Source: Chloroflexota bacterium (GTDB taxonomy: Bacteria > Chloroflexota > Anaerolineae > Anaerolineales > UBA4823). From it: a stretch of 64,000 nucleotides of DNA. Shown one piece after another: positions 17,455 through 26,122 of the stretch. Within the stretch, counting starts at the first letter, position 1; the number at the start of each line of letters is the position of its first letter. The notes under the pieces are model-generated. The model was not told the DNA's origin, did no database searches, and was given only the letters and a program-made list of their open reading frames with translations. The stretch lies in the NCBI GenBank assembly GCA_029782365.1, contig JAKOUW010000160.1, positions 1 through 64,000 of the forward strand, written 5' to 3'. Position numbers and translations under genes: made by a program.

Positions 17455-18900
17455 ATGAATACAACCGGAATCACACTGCTCGGACTTGGCCCGGGAGGCC
17501 CGGAATTTTTAACCCGCCAGGCTGTGGATTTGCTGGGCCAAATCCCGGAAATTTACCTGCAAACTGGATCTCACCCGGCGGTGGCTGCTTTTCCACCAAC
17601 GTTGGTCGTGCATGCAGTTGATGAGTTGACGTCAGGGAAAAATTCACCTGGATTGGTTGATGCAATGCTTTTGCTGGCGCACCGACCGCAAGGCGTTGTG
17701 CTCGGTACGCCGGGCCATCCTCTGATCTGCAATCGACTGGCGGGTGAGGTGGCGCGCCGCGCCCGCCTGGAGGGCATCTCTGTGAAAGTGGTGGGTGGGC
17801 TGGGTTTTCTGGAGGCGGTCGCCAGTGTTTTCGGCGACACAGCCCTGGAACAGGCCAGCCTGGCGGAAGCATCCCAACTGGCCAGTTTGCATACGCCGCC
17901 TTTTCCACCGCATGTCCCTGCTGTGGTGAGCGGCCTGGATTCCCACGAGCTGGTCAATCATATTCAGATTATGTTGGGGCACGTTTACCCACCACAGCAT
18001 GTGGTGAGCTGGATTGCATATGAAGAAAGTTCTGGGCTGTCAGCCAGGCAGATCGCCCTGGCAAATCTCGCAGACGAATTCCTCCCAGGGTCGTTGGCTT
18101 GCCTGTTGGTGCCTCCGCTTGGCCCGGCAACCTCGTTCGAAGGTTTCCAGGAGATCGCTGCCCACCTGCGGGCGCCCGAAGGTTGCCCATGGGACCGAGA
18201 GCAAACACATCTTTCCCTGCGCCAGAGCCTGTTAGAAGAGACTTATGAAGTCTTGGCAGCCCTGGACGCAGGTGATGTTGGTGCTCTGCAAGAAGAGTTG
18301 GGCGATCTGTTATTTCAGGTAATGATCCATTCGCAGATTGCCAACGAGTTTGCTGAATTTCGCATTGCCGATGTGATCCAAGGAATCCACACCAAGCTGG
18401 TCAGCCGGCATCCGCATGTGTTTGGCGACACACGGGTTTCGAGCGTGGATCATGTTTTGCAAAACTGGGAAAAATTGAAAGCAGCCGAGCGCGCCAAGAA
18501 AGGGAAGGCGGAGGCAAGCTTATTGGATGGCGTGCCGAAAGCCCTGCCAGCCCTGGCGCAGGCGGAGCAGTACCAGGGACGTGCGGCGCGTGTTGGATTT
18601 GAATGGCCAGACCTGCAGCAGGTTTTTGAGAAAATCCAGGAAGAGATTCACGAGGTGCGCCAGGCGGCTTCAACTGACGAGAGAGCGTTTGAAATTGGGG
18701 ACCTGTTATTCGCCGCTGTGAACCTGGCGCGCAGGCTCGATGTAGAGCCAGAAAGCGCGCTGCGCCAGGCAAACCAACGATTTCGCCAGCGCTTTCACTA
18801 TATCGAAACCAAAACGCGCCAACAGGAACGCAGTATGAATGATCTGACACCTGCAGATCTGCTGGCCCTGTGGCATGAAGCCAAGTCAAGTTTGCTGTAG
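17455..18900 (+). CDS. mazG: Tetrapyrrole methylase / MazG pyrophosphohydrolase fusion
   Basis: This 481-residue protein fuses two parts. Residues 1 to about 215 resemble a SAM-dependent tetrapyrrole methylase (GITLLGLGPGGPEFLTRQA). The rest holds MazG-type helical regions that hydrolyse nucleoside triphosphates to monophosphates: CPWDREQTHLSLRQSLLEET with EELGDLLFQVMIHSQ, then EIHEVRQA with EIGDLLFAAVNLARRLD. The same fusion is known as YabN in Bacillus. It acts in the cytoplasm, probably in nucleotide-pool cleaning, and what the methylase half does is not established. It starts at ATG 17455; an in-frame ATG at 17446 overlaps the -10 element. Confidence 0.92.
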   Translation: MNTTGITLLGLGPGGPEFLTRQAVDLLGQIPEIYLQTGSHPAVAAFPPTLVVHAVDELTSGKNSPGLVDAMLLLAHRPQGVVLGTPGHPLICNRLAGEVARRARLEGISVKVVGGLGFLEAVASVFGDTALEQASLAEASQLASLHTPPFPPHVPAVVSGLDSHELVNHIQIMLGHVYPPQHVVSWIAYEESSGLSARQIALANLADEFLPGSLACLLVPPLGPATSFEGFQEIAAHLRAPEGCPWDREQTHLSLRQSLLEETYEVLAALDAGDVGALQEELGDLLFQVMIHSQIANEFAEFRIADVIQGIHTKLVSRHPHVFGDTRVSSVDHVLQNWEKLKAAERAKKGKAEASLLDGVPKALPALAQAEQYQGRAARVGFEWPDLQQVFEKIQEEIHEVRQAASTDERAFEIGDLLFAAVNLARRLDVEPESALRQANQRFRQRFHYIETKTRQQERSMNDLTPADLLALWHEAKSSLL

Positions 18901-18904
18901 AATC

Positions 18905-19639
18905 ATGTCTGAAATCGTGATTGTTATCCCGACCTATAATGAGTCGGAAAATTTACCTGAGATCAGCCGGGCGATTTTCGATCTGCAAATCCCCGGCCTG
19001 GAACTCCTGGTTGTGGATGATAATTCCCCAGATGGCACAGGCCAGGTTGCCGAAAAACTCGCTGAACTTTACCCGGGCAGGCTGCAAGTGATGCACCGCA
19101 CCGGCAAACTTGGATTGGGGACAGCGTATGTGCAGGGATTTCAATGGGCGCTTCAGCGCGGCGCACGGCTGGTCATCCAGATGGATGCCGATTTTTCCCA
19201 TTCTCCAGATTATTTGCCTCAATTTCTCAAGTTGATCGAGGAATATGATGTCGTGGTGGGCTCACGCTACGTACAGGGGGGCAAACTGGATGAATCTTGG
19301 GGCTTTGGCCGTTGGTTTTTAAGTTGGTGGGCGAATTCGATATGGGTGCGCCTGATTTTGGGCACCAGGACCCATGATGCGACTGCTGGATTCAAATGTT
19401 GGCGCGCCAGTGCGCTGCGGGCAATCGGCCTGGACCGTATTCACTCAAACGGATATGTATTTCAAGTGGAAATGTGCTATGTCGCTGAACGGATCGGCTT
19501 GCGTATTTGTGAAATTCCGATATACTTTGAAGACAGACGGATTGGCCGGAGTAAAATGAGTAATCCTATTAAACTGGAAGCGGCTCTACGGGTCTTAGAA
19601 ATCCGTTTTCGCCATTTCCGCACCAAGACGGCAGCTTAA
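18905..19639 (+). CDS. Glycosyltransferase family 2, polyprenol-phosphate mannosyltransferase-like
   Basis: This is a 244-residue GT-A enzyme of the dolichol-phosphate mannose synthase type. The motifs are IVIPTYNESENL, the nucleotide-sugar site VVDDNSPDGT, the DxD in QMDADFSHSPDY and GSRYVQGG. It likely transfers a hexose from a GDP- or UDP-sugar to a polyprenyl phosphate at the inner membrane face. It has no C-terminal membrane domain, so it is the short soluble form. The ATG is four bases after the mazG stop and a GT4 gene follows. Confidence 0.88.
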   Translation: MSEIVIVIPTYNESENLPEISRAIFDLQIPGLELLVVDDNSPDGTGQVAEKLAELYPGRLQVMHRTGKLGLGTAYVQGFQWALQRGARLVIQMDADFSHSPDYLPQFLKLIEEYDVVVGSRYVQGGKLDESWGFGRWFLSWWANSIWVRLILGTRTHDATAGFKCWRASALRAIGLDRIHSNGYVFQVEMCYVAERIGLRICEIPIYFEDRRIGRSKMSNPIKLEAALRVLEIRFRHFRTKTAA

Positions 19640-19666
19640 GAGACAGGTTGTAAGCGGATTTTTGCT

Positions 19667-20908
19667 ATGCAAATCTTATTTGTCACGCCGTACGTACCCA
19701 GCCCTTTGCGCCCCCGGCCATATCATTTTATCCGTCAGTTAGCTGAGCGCGGCCATACCGTGACGCTGTTGGCGCTGCGTAAAGAGGCGAAAGAGGATGT
19801 GGCAGATATTCGTCAATACTGCCATCAGGCCTATTTTTTTCGTGTGTCTCGTTTGCGATCAGCGTGGAATGCTCTGCGCGCTATCCCCTCTGGCTTGCCC
19901 TTGCAAGCGGTGCTTTCCTGGCAGCCAGCGGCCGCCCGACTGCTGCGTAAATTGGTGGATGATCAAGAACAGGCTTTTGATATTATCCATGTAGAACATC
20001 TCAGCGCGGCGCGGTATGGATTACTTCAGTCGCATGCAGTCCAAGCCAAAGCGATCGTGCCGGTAGTATGGGACAGCGTTGACGCAGAGGGCTTGTTCCA
20101 GCGGGAAGCCAGCCAACAGCTAGGGCGTGATTGGCGGCGCTTCTTCTCGTTGTGGGAAGCGGAGCGCATTGAACTATATGAAGGTTGGCTGGTAAATCAA
20201 TTTGCCCATGTGATGGTTACCTCGGTGCAGGATCAACGCTGGCTGTTGTCTCGCCAGACACCCAGCAGAAACCAGGTCGATATCAGCGTTTTACCCAACG
20301 GGGTTGACCTGGAGTATTTTCAACCTGCCAATAAGCCGTCTGCCAATCTTCCGACTGTGCTCTTGAGCGGCGATATGAGCCTGTTGGGCAATGTCGTCAT
20401 GGCGATTTACCTGGTGGAAGAGATTATGCCACAGGTCTGGAAGGACCTGCCCGATACACGTGTGGTGATTGCTGGGCACAATCCGGCCGCGCCGGTGCGC
20501 GCCCTGATGCGCGACCGGCGCGTCAAAGTAACCGGTACTGTGGATGATATTCGCCCCTGGATTCAACAATGCACGGTAGCTGTCGCCCCACTGTTGTATG
20601 GATTGGGCATTCAAAATAAAGTATTGGAAGCCTTGGCTTGCGGCAGGCCGGTTGTGGCGACACCTCAGGCTGTCGGTGGGCTGGCCGTACAGCCCGAGCA
20701 GGATTTGTTGATCGCCGAGGACCCGGTGCAGTATGCCAAAGCGATTATCTCCGTTTTGATAGATCCACAGCTCCAGGCCAAATTGGGTCAGGCCGGCAGG
20801 CGCTATGTGGAGCTGTATCACCCATGGCCAGCGGCGGTGGATCGCCTGGAGGCAGTTTATGAGAAGGTAACCGCCAAGGCTTTGAATGTTGAGTCAGCAG
20901 TGACATGA
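19667..20908 (+). CDS. Glycosyltransferase family 4
   Basis: This is a 413-residue GT-B glycosyltransferase. The N-terminal acceptor domain begins MQILFVTPYVPSPLRPRPYH. The C-terminal donor domain has the conserved GLGIQNKVLEALACGRPVVA motif (E-x7-E type). It resembles sugar transferases of exopolysaccharide or glycolipid synthesis; the sugar and acceptor cannot be told. It follows the GT2 gene by 27 bases and overlaps the DUF309 gene by four. Confidence 0.85.
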   Translation: MQILFVTPYVPSPLRPRPYHFIRQLAERGHTVTLLALRKEAKEDVADIRQYCHQAYFFRVSRLRSAWNALRAIPSGLPLQAVLSWQPAAARLLRKLVDDQEQAFDIIHVEHLSAARYGLLQSHAVQAKAIVPVVWDSVDAEGLFQREASQQLGRDWRRFFSLWEAERIELYEGWLVNQFAHVMVTSVQDQRWLLSRQTPSRNQVDISVLPNGVDLEYFQPANKPSANLPTVLLSGDMSLLGNVVMAIYLVEEIMPQVWKDLPDTRVVIAGHNPAAPVRALMRDRRVKVTGTVDDIRPWIQQCTVAVAPLLYGLGIQNKVLEALACGRPVVATPQAVGGLAVQPEQDLLIAEDPVQYAKAIISVLIDPQLQAKLGQAGRRYVELYHPWPAAVDRLEAVYEKVTAKALNVESAVT

Positions 20909-21351
20909 GCCGCGACCTGCCGGAGCCTGCCTTGATCGATTGCCAGGGCGGCCTGCACCCATCTGCAGTGGAAGGCTTTCACCTTTTCAATGCGCGGCAG
21001 TATTGGAAAGCTCATGAAGCTCTCGAAACTGCTTGGTTGGAAGAGGCAGGCGAAATCCGCCATGTTTACCGGGGGATTCTACAGATTGCAGTGACGTATT
21101 TGCATATCACGCGCGCCAATTACCCCGGCGCGGTGAAAGTCTATCAGCGCAGCAAAAAATGGTTGGATCCATTTCCGGAATTTTGCCGAGGTATTCACCT
21201 GGGTGAGCTGCAACATGACGCCGCCGCAGCCATGGCTGAGGTCCTGCGATTGGGAGAAGGGCATATTGGAGAGGTTAATCTGGACTTGTTGAAGCCCCTG
21301 GTGTGGGAAAAAACTGGGCAAGAAAAGCGACCAAGAACTTCTAGCCCTTAA
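20905..21351 (+). CDS. DUF309 domain protein
   Basis: This 148-residue helical protein contains the DUF309 core: FHLFNARQYWKAHEALETAW, then YRGILQIAVTYLHITRANYPGAVKV. The family is small, cytoplasmic and of unknown function, with a His/Glu pattern (HEALE) that suggests metal or ligand binding. It starts in the ATGA overlap with the glycosyltransferase gene. Convergent with the next gene, with only 25 bases between their stops. Confidence 0.8.
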   Translation: MSRDLPEPALIDCQGGLHPSAVEGFHLFNARQYWKAHEALETAWLEEAGEIRHVYRGILQIAVTYLHITRANYPGAVKVYQRSKKWLDPFPEFCRGIHLGELQHDAAAAMAEVLRLGEGHIGEVNLDLLKPLVWEKTGQEKRPRTSSP

Positions 21352-21376
21352 ACGAAGGAACCGGCTGGGTAGACGT

Positions 21377-22009
21377 TTACACTCCAACCAATACGGCGCG
21401 TGCTGGTGCACCATCCGAGCCGGCTAATTTTAACGGCAGGCAGTGAAGCGTATAACGCCCGGGTGCAACGATGGATAAATCTAACCCTTCGACGATTACC
21501 ACGCCGGCTTTGAGTAAAATTTCATGAGTGGGGCGGGAATTCTTATAGGGTGCTACAGAAAGATAATCCACACCGACCAGCTTAAAACTGTGGGCGACCA
21601 GATATTCGGCAGCGTCTGGCGCCAGAGCGACGAACTCAGTTTGGAAATTCCTTTCGTCCCTGGCCCAGAATGTGGAATTGCGAGTTTTAAACAGGATGCG
21701 CCGGGTGCGCGGTGGAATTTCAGCGGCACTCAACATGCTGGCTGTGATGATCTCGGCGTCCGGAAGATAGAGTACATAAGCCCTGCCGGTCAGCACACTC
21801 AAAGGCAGTTTCTCGATGGTGTGTCCATTGCCCAAGAAATGGTCAGGAGCGTCAACGTGCGTGCCCATATGTGCGCTCATGGAAATATATGAAGTATTGG
21901 TATTATCACCTTTGGCGATCGAATCTACCAGGCGGCGTTCAAACGGTGGATCGCCGGGCCAGACAGGTAAAGTATTTGATATGGGCAGCGTGATATCATA
22001 CGTATGCAT
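21377..22009 (-). CDS. Cyclase family protein (kynurenine formamidase-like)
   Basis: This is a 210-residue metal-dependent hydrolase. Its signature HMGTHVDAPDHFLGNG carries the HxGTHxDxPxH metal site. ISNTLPVWPGDPPFE at the N-terminus and GVDYLSVAPYKN also fit. Members hydrolyse N-formylkynurenine or cyclic amides and esters; the substrate here is unknown. The start is the ATG at 22009, behind GAGGAG; longer versions add unconserved residues. It lies next to an amino-acid racemase gene on the same strand, so it may act on an amino-acid derivative. Confidence 0.87.
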   Translation of the reverse strand: MHTYDITLPISNTLPVWPGDPPFERRLVDSIAKGDNTNTSYISMSAHMGTHVDAPDHFLGNGHTIEKLPLSVLTGRAYVLYLPDAEIITASMLSAAEIPPRTRRILFKTRNSTFWARDERNFQTEFVALAPDAAEYLVAHSFKLVGVDYLSVAPYKNSRPTHEILLKAGVVIVEGLDLSIVAPGRYTLHCLPLKLAGSDGAPARAVLVGV

Positions 22010-22094
22010 AATTTCGGGCTCCTCTAATAAAAAGTATAGATGAGCCTGCGAAAAAAGGCAAACGAATCTGCCGGGCAATTTTCCGAAACCGCTT

Positions 22095-23201
22095 TCAGGC
22101 CTGGTAGGAGGCCAATTCAGTGCGCTCGAGCGCAGAGAAATTGATGCTAATACCCAGGCCAGGCTGGTCGGGAACGGTGATAGTACTGTCGGGATTGAGA
22201 ACGAAGCGTTCATTGGTGACATCTTCGGCATAATAACGATCGGTGGCAGAGATATCACCCGGCAGGCGGAATCCGTGGAGCGATGCCAGGGCGAGGTTGG
22301 CGGCCCGCCCAACCCCGGTTTCTAACATACCGCCGCACCACACCGGAATGTTGTGCTCAAAGCATAGATCGTGAATTGCTTTGGCCTCTCCCAGGCCGCC
22401 CACTCGCCCGGCTTTAATGTTGATAATACGGCAGGCCTGCATCTCGATGGCCTGGCGGGCATGGCGGCGCGAATGAATGCTCTCATCCAGGCAGATTGCC
22501 GTTTTGAAATGCGGCTGCAGGCGGCTGTGATCCCAAATGTCGTCGTCTGCCAGCGGTTGTTCGATCAACAATAAGTCCAGCTCATCCAACGGCTTGAGCA
22601 CTTTAGCCGCAGATTCCAGGGTGTATGCAGAGTTTGCATCCACCTGTAAGCGGATGCCAGGAAAAGCACTGCGCACTGCCTGTGCATCGCCTACATCGCG
22701 GCCAGGCTTGATTTTAATTTTAATGCGCCTGTAGCCTTGTTGGATAAAAGACCCTACCTTCTCAACCAGCTCAGCCGGTGAGTCTTGTAAACCTACCGAA
22801 ACACCTACATCTACCCGACTGCGTTCGCCTCCCAGCAGTTGGCGTAAATTCTTCCCTTCTTGCTGACCATAGATATCCCAGAGCGCCATTTCTACCCCGC
22901 CTTTGGCCATTGGATGCCCACGCACAAATGCTATATGTTCCTGTATAGCGGGTGGCGCTGCGATGTCTTTACCAATTACTGCCGGCAGGATAAAATCTTT
23001 CAAGATGTGCCAGGCCGTGGTGGATGTTTCGTATGAATAACCCGGATCTCGGTCGGCAACGCATTCGCCCCAGCCCGCAAGCCCGCCGGATTTTACCTCC
23101 AATAAGATGCAGTCGCGGGTATAAATACGCCCGAACGAGGTTTCGAAGTGACTTTTGAGCGGCATGCGCAGCAAGTGTAAAGAGATTTGGTCGATTTTCA
23201 T
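22095..23201 (-). CDS. Enolase-superfamily N-acylamino acid racemase / o-succinylbenzoate synthase
   Basis: This is a 368-residue member of the MLE subgroup of the enolase superfamily. The catalytic KxK is in IKIKIKPG. The metal ligands are in QVDANSAY (Asp), LIEQPL (Glu) and CLDESIH (Asp), and the second catalytic Lys is in NIKAGRVGG. The sequence is of the NAAAR/OSBS branch. Its GNAT neighbour favours an N-succinylamino-acid racemase role in D-amino-acid conversion over menaquinone synthesis, and no other men gene is nearby. The second ATG (23201) is six bases after AGGAG and is preferred to 23207. Confidence 0.87.
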   Translation of the reverse strand: MKIDQISLHLLRMPLKSHFETSFGRIYTRDCILLEVKSGGLAGWGECVADRDPGYSYETSTTAWHILKDFILPAVIGKDIAAPPAIQEHIAFVRGHPMAKGGVEMALWDIYGQQEGKNLRQLLGGERSRVDVGVSVGLQDSPAELVEKVGSFIQQGYRRIKIKIKPGRDVGDAQAVRSAFPGIRLQVDANSAYTLESAAKVLKPLDELDLLLIEQPLADDDIWDHSRLQPHFKTAICLDESIHSRRHARQAIEMQACRIINIKAGRVGGLGEAKAIHDLCFEHNIPVWCGGMLETGVGRAANLALASLHGFRLPGDISATDRYYAEDVTNERFVLNPDSTITVPDQPGLGISINFSALERTELASYQA

Positions 23202-23228
23202 GTTCATCTCCTGGTTTGGATTGGTGGG

Positions 23229-24122
23229 TTAGAGAGTGCTTTCCCCATGACTGAGAACGTAAAAACTCCGACTGGGTTGGCCTGGTTCAAAAATAAAATC
23301 GGTAACCAGATAGCCATTGGCGAAAAGCTCAGTGAAGAGATCACGCGTCTGGCTGCGCCAGGCTTGTGCGAGACCCAGGTCGGCAGCTTTGACAGCGTTG
23401 AAATCACCTGGGATTTCCACCAGGCATAACGATTCCTGGTATTTCGGGATTGAGTTAGGAAATTCAGGCGGTACCGGCAGGCCGAGCTCATTGAAAGAAA
23501 CCGGGTTGAGCACTTCTGCCAGCGCCGCCTCGAAATCGGCGCGCTTCAACTCAGGGCGCGCTCGCTTGCTCAAGCGGCGGTTGACACGGCGGCTGTTCAC
23601 CCACCAATCAACTTCAAAGCGGTCTGAATCCAGGCCGGCATTCAACCCGTCGCGCATCATTCCATAAAAAGAAACATGGTACGTGCTGCAGACAGCGCCC
23701 AGGCGGTTAATGTTCAGATGAGCATTACGGCTGAGTAAAGGGTCAAATGTCCAGGTGATGCGGTCAATACCCTGCTTTCGCACTAGCTGCCACTGGGCGC
23801 GTTTCAGCTGAAATCCCAAGCCCTGGTCGCGCAAACCTGGCAGCACACCCATTTGGTGGGAACAGTGCTTCAGTCGAGGACCATCAGGGGTTGTGTAAAT
23901 CCCTGGAAAGCCAAAGACAAAGCCCACCATCCTGGCTTCGCTGGCAGGAGCGCCTTCAGGTTGCTCGAAAGCCGCCACGACCAGGCCGCCGCTGTGGACT
24001 GCCGCCAACATCATGTGCATGGGTACGATGTCCGTTTCGCTACCAGTCCAAACCTGGCGCTGGAGGTCTTCGACCAGGGTCAATTCTTCTGGGGTATCAA
24101 GGATTTTTAGAAAAGTTTCCAA
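23229..24122 (-). CDS. GNAT-family acyltransferase paired with the racemase
   Basis: This 297-residue protein resembles the predicted acetyltransferases (COG3375) often encoded beside NAAAR/OSBS genes. The motif HSHQMGVLPGLRDQGLGFQLKRAQW, read here as CSHQMGVLPGLRDQGLG, is the acyl-CoA-binding site. WTFDPLLSRNAHLNINRLG is characteristic. In the described Geobacillus pathway such an enzyme succinylates D-amino acids for the racemase. The start is a TTG at 24122 behind GGAGAG. It lies 27 bases upstream of the racemase gene, so the two are co-transcribed. Confidence 0.82.
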   Translation of the reverse strand: METFLKILDTPEELTLVEDLQRQVWTGSETDIVPMHMMLAAVHSGGLVVAAFEQPEGAPASEARMVGFVFGFPGIYTTPDGPRLKHCSHQMGVLPGLRDQGLGFQLKRAQWQLVRKQGIDRITWTFDPLLSRNAHLNINRLGAVCSTYHVSFYGMMRDGLNAGLDSDRFEVDWWVNSRRVNRRLSKRARPELKRADFEAALAEVLNPVSFNELGLPVPPEFPNSIPKYQESLCLVEIPGDFNAVKAADLGLAQAWRSQTRDLFTELFANGYLVTDFIFEPGQPSRSFYVLSHGESTL

Positions 24123-24155
24123 TGGCAGCTCTCCGGAAACAGATGAATGAGAGAA

Positions 24156-25085
24156 TCATGCCCCTGCCTTGATAGGCGACTTCGTCGATCGAGGCAGGAT
24201 ACGCAGGTAATCCAGACGCTGAGAAAACCGGCTTGGGATCAGGTGAAAGATAGTTGGCAAAGTATCCAGGCCAGCGGTGCGATCAATGCCCAGGTAATCG
24301 GCCCAGTTGACATTCACCGGCAAATTGTGAAAATAATCTTCCAACCAGACTGTGCCGAAATGCAGCAGGCGGGTGTGGATGGGCACTTTTATGCGCCTCA
24401 GCCTGGCGACACGCATAATTTCATCCACTACCTGGTTGAAGCGCAGGAATTCCGGCCCCCCGATGGAAAGCACCTGGTTGGCCGTCTCTGGCAAATCCAA
24501 TGCCCACACCAGGCAGGTGGCCAGATCTTCCACCCAAAGGGGGTGGATCAGTGTGTCGCCGCCGTTCGGCATGAAGATAAAGAAGGGAAGCTGCCTAATC
24601 AACTGGGCCAGGCTGGTGGTGAAGTGATCATTGGGACCGAATACTGGCCCGGTGCGTAAGATTGTATAAGGGACGCCGCTGCGTTGGATGTGGCCTTCGG
24701 CGATCGCCTTGGCTTTCATTAAGTGATAAATCGAAAGGCGGTCGGCGCCCAAGTGGCTGAGGAAAAACAAGCGCCGTACTTGGGCATCAGCGGCAGCCTG
24801 GCAGATGGCTTGAGTGCCCAGAACATCTGTATTCATTAAGTCAGCGCGCGCCCCACGCCACTCACTGCCAGCCAGGTGATAGACCACATCGACGCCTTTC
24901 ATGGCCGCGCTCAAGCCAGCCGAATCCGAAAGACTGCAGACCACTGCGTCAACATTCTGCCCCAGCGGCAGCCGCGAATCTATTCGGCCCGGCCTGAGCA
25001 AAATACGCACAGGCAGGCCGCTTTCTGCCAGGTGGCGCAGCAGCACCTGACCAATAAAACCAGTCGCGCCAGTCACGAGAATCAT
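24156..25085 (-). CDS. NAD(P)-binding epimerase/dehydratase-like SDR
   Basis: This 309-residue extended-SDR-like protein has the Rossmann motif ILVTGATGFIGQVLL. YHLMKAKAIAEGHI holds a YxxxK pair and RTGPVFGPNDHF follows. It resembles NDUFA9/atypical SDR proteins that bind NAD(P) and may be catalytic or structural. The start is the ATG at 25085, seven bases behind a minus-strand TATAAT, with no ribosome-binding site, so a leaderless mRNA is likely. Substrate unknown. Confidence 0.82.
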   Translation of the reverse strand: MILVTGATGFIGQVLLRHLAESGLPVRILLRPGRIDSRLPLGQNVDAVVCSLSDSAGLSAAMKGVDVVYHLAGSEWRGARADLMNTDVLGTQAICQAAADAQVRRLFFLSHLGADRLSIYHLMKAKAIAEGHIQRSGVPYTILRTGPVFGPNDHFTTSLAQLIRQLPFFIFMPNGGDTLIHPLWVEDLATCLVWALDLPETANQVLSIGGPEFLRFNQVVDEIMRVARLRRIKVPIHTRLLHFGTVWLEDYFHNLPVNVNWADYLGIDRTAGLDTLPTIFHLIPSRFSQRLDYLRILPRSTKSPIKAGA

Positions 25086-25092
25086 GCCTGGG

Positions 25093-25121
25093 ATTATATC
25101 AGGTAAAAAAACGGCCATGAA
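25093..25121 (-). promoter_or_regulatory. Leaderless-type promoter for the 24156-25085 gene
   Basis: On the minus strand a perfect TATAAT (25098-25093) ends seven bases before the ATG at 25085. TTCATG (25121-25116) lies 17 bases upstream as a weak -35. Transcription would begin at the start codon. Confidence 0.5.
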
Positions 25122-25169
25122 AAACAGCGGTTTGGTTCTTTTGTTAGTGTCCATCTATTCTGGACTATA

Positions 25170-25211
25170 ATTCTACAAAACATTGACAAAAAGTGAATTA
25201 TATTGTAGAAT
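25170..25211. promoter_or_regulatory. Strong promoter for the TspO-like gene within a 9-base inverted repeat
   Basis: On the plus strand TTGACA (25183-25188) and TAGAAT (25206-25211) are separated by exactly 17 bases. The -10 lies within TTGTAGAAT (25203-25211), which is a perfect inverted copy of ATTCTACAA (25170-25178). The arms are 33 bases apart centre to centre, about three helical turns. The left arm also gives a TAGAAT -10 on the minus strand. The pair may be an operator or two back-to-back promoters. Confidence 0.6.
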
Positions 25212-25321
25212 ATGTTTGTTGTTACAGCAAACGGAAGATAGTTGGATGATGATTATCCCAACGCATTTCCCTTTGGCTTCTCCGCAAAGTATCAAAGTGA
25301 ATTTTCCGTATGGAGGAAAAG

Positions 25322-26122
25322 ATGAATAAACATTTTTTACGCAGTATTACAGTGATCCTCACTACACTGGGCGCCATCTTCGTAAATGGTTTGGCGGTCG
25401 CTCTGCCGCTGAACGGGCAAAATACAGGTGCCATATCCGATCAATTTAAAGTGTTTTTTGTGCCAGCCGGTTATGTCTTCAGCATTTGGGGCATCATTTA
25501 TGTAGGAATGATCTCATACGCTGTTTACCAGGCCCTGCCAGGCCAGGCGAACAACACCCGCCTGCAGTCAGCCAGTTGGTGGTTTGTGTTAGCCAACTTT
25601 GCCAACAGCGCCTGGATTTTCCTATGGCACTACAATTTCTTTCCAGCGACCCTGGTGGTCATGGTCATGTTGCTCATCTCCTTGGTAATGGTATATCTAA
25701 ACCTGGGGATTGGGCGTCGAGAGGCAGGGCGTGTTGAGAAAATCGCAGCCTGGTTACCGGTCAGCGTCTACCTGGGTTGGGTGAGCGTGGCTACGCTGGC
25801 AAACTTCACAGAGGTTTTTTACTATTGGGGCTGGCAGGGAGCGCCGCTTGATCCGCAGGTTTGGGCGGTGATTTTGTTGGCGGTGGCGCTGGTGGTTGGC
25901 TTCCTTATGGCGGCGCGCCACACGGATCGCGCTTACCTGGGTGTGTTTGTCTGGTCGTTTATCGGGATTGCTCTGAAACAGGCGGCTTATCCGCTGGTGG
26001 CGAATGCCGCCTGGGCGGCGGCTTTACTGGCATTTGGGTTGTTTCTCGCCGCGCCTTTGTTAAACCTGAAATTTGGTAAAATAGCTTCTTATGAACCAGC
26101 TATACCTGGTTCGCCACGGTGA
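25322..26122 (+). CDS. Tryptophan-rich TspO/MBR-like membrane protein
   Basis: This 266-residue membrane protein has about eight hydrophobic segments. SIWGIIYVGM, SASWWFVLANFANSAWIFLW and the Trp-rich AWLPVSVYLGWVSVATLANF pattern place it with TspO/MBR-related proteins, which bind tetrapyrroles or sterol-like ligands. It is longer than classical TspO (about 150 residues) and belongs to the extended form. The ATG at 25322 has GGAGG six bases upstream; the ATG at 25310 does not. The transcript has a leader of about 100 bases. It overlaps the next gene by 32 bases. Confidence 0.75.
   Translation: MNKHFLRSITVILTTLGAIFVNGLAVALPLNGQNTGAISDQFKVFFVPAGYVFSIWGIIYVGMISYAVYQALPGQANNTRLQSASWWFVLANFANSAWIFLWHYNFFPATLVVMVMLLISLVMVYLNLGIGRREAGRVEKIAAWLPVSVYLGWVSVATLANFTEVFYYWGWQGAPLDPQVWAVILLAVALVVGFLMAARHTDRAYLGVFVWSFIGIALKQAAYPLVANAAWAAALLAFGLFLAAPLLNLKFGKIASYEPAIPGSPR
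26077..26082 (+). promoter_or_regulatory. -10 element of a leaderless promoter for the phosphatase gene
   Basis: TAAAAT lies eight bases before the ATG at 26091, and no ribosome-binding site is present. No clear -35 is seen. The element is inside the end of the TspO-like gene. Confidence 0.35.

Noticed and set aside
18898..18903. TAGAAT as a -10 element for the GT2 gene
   Set aside because: TAG is the mazG stop and only one base separates the motif from the ATG, so transcription would start inside the gene.
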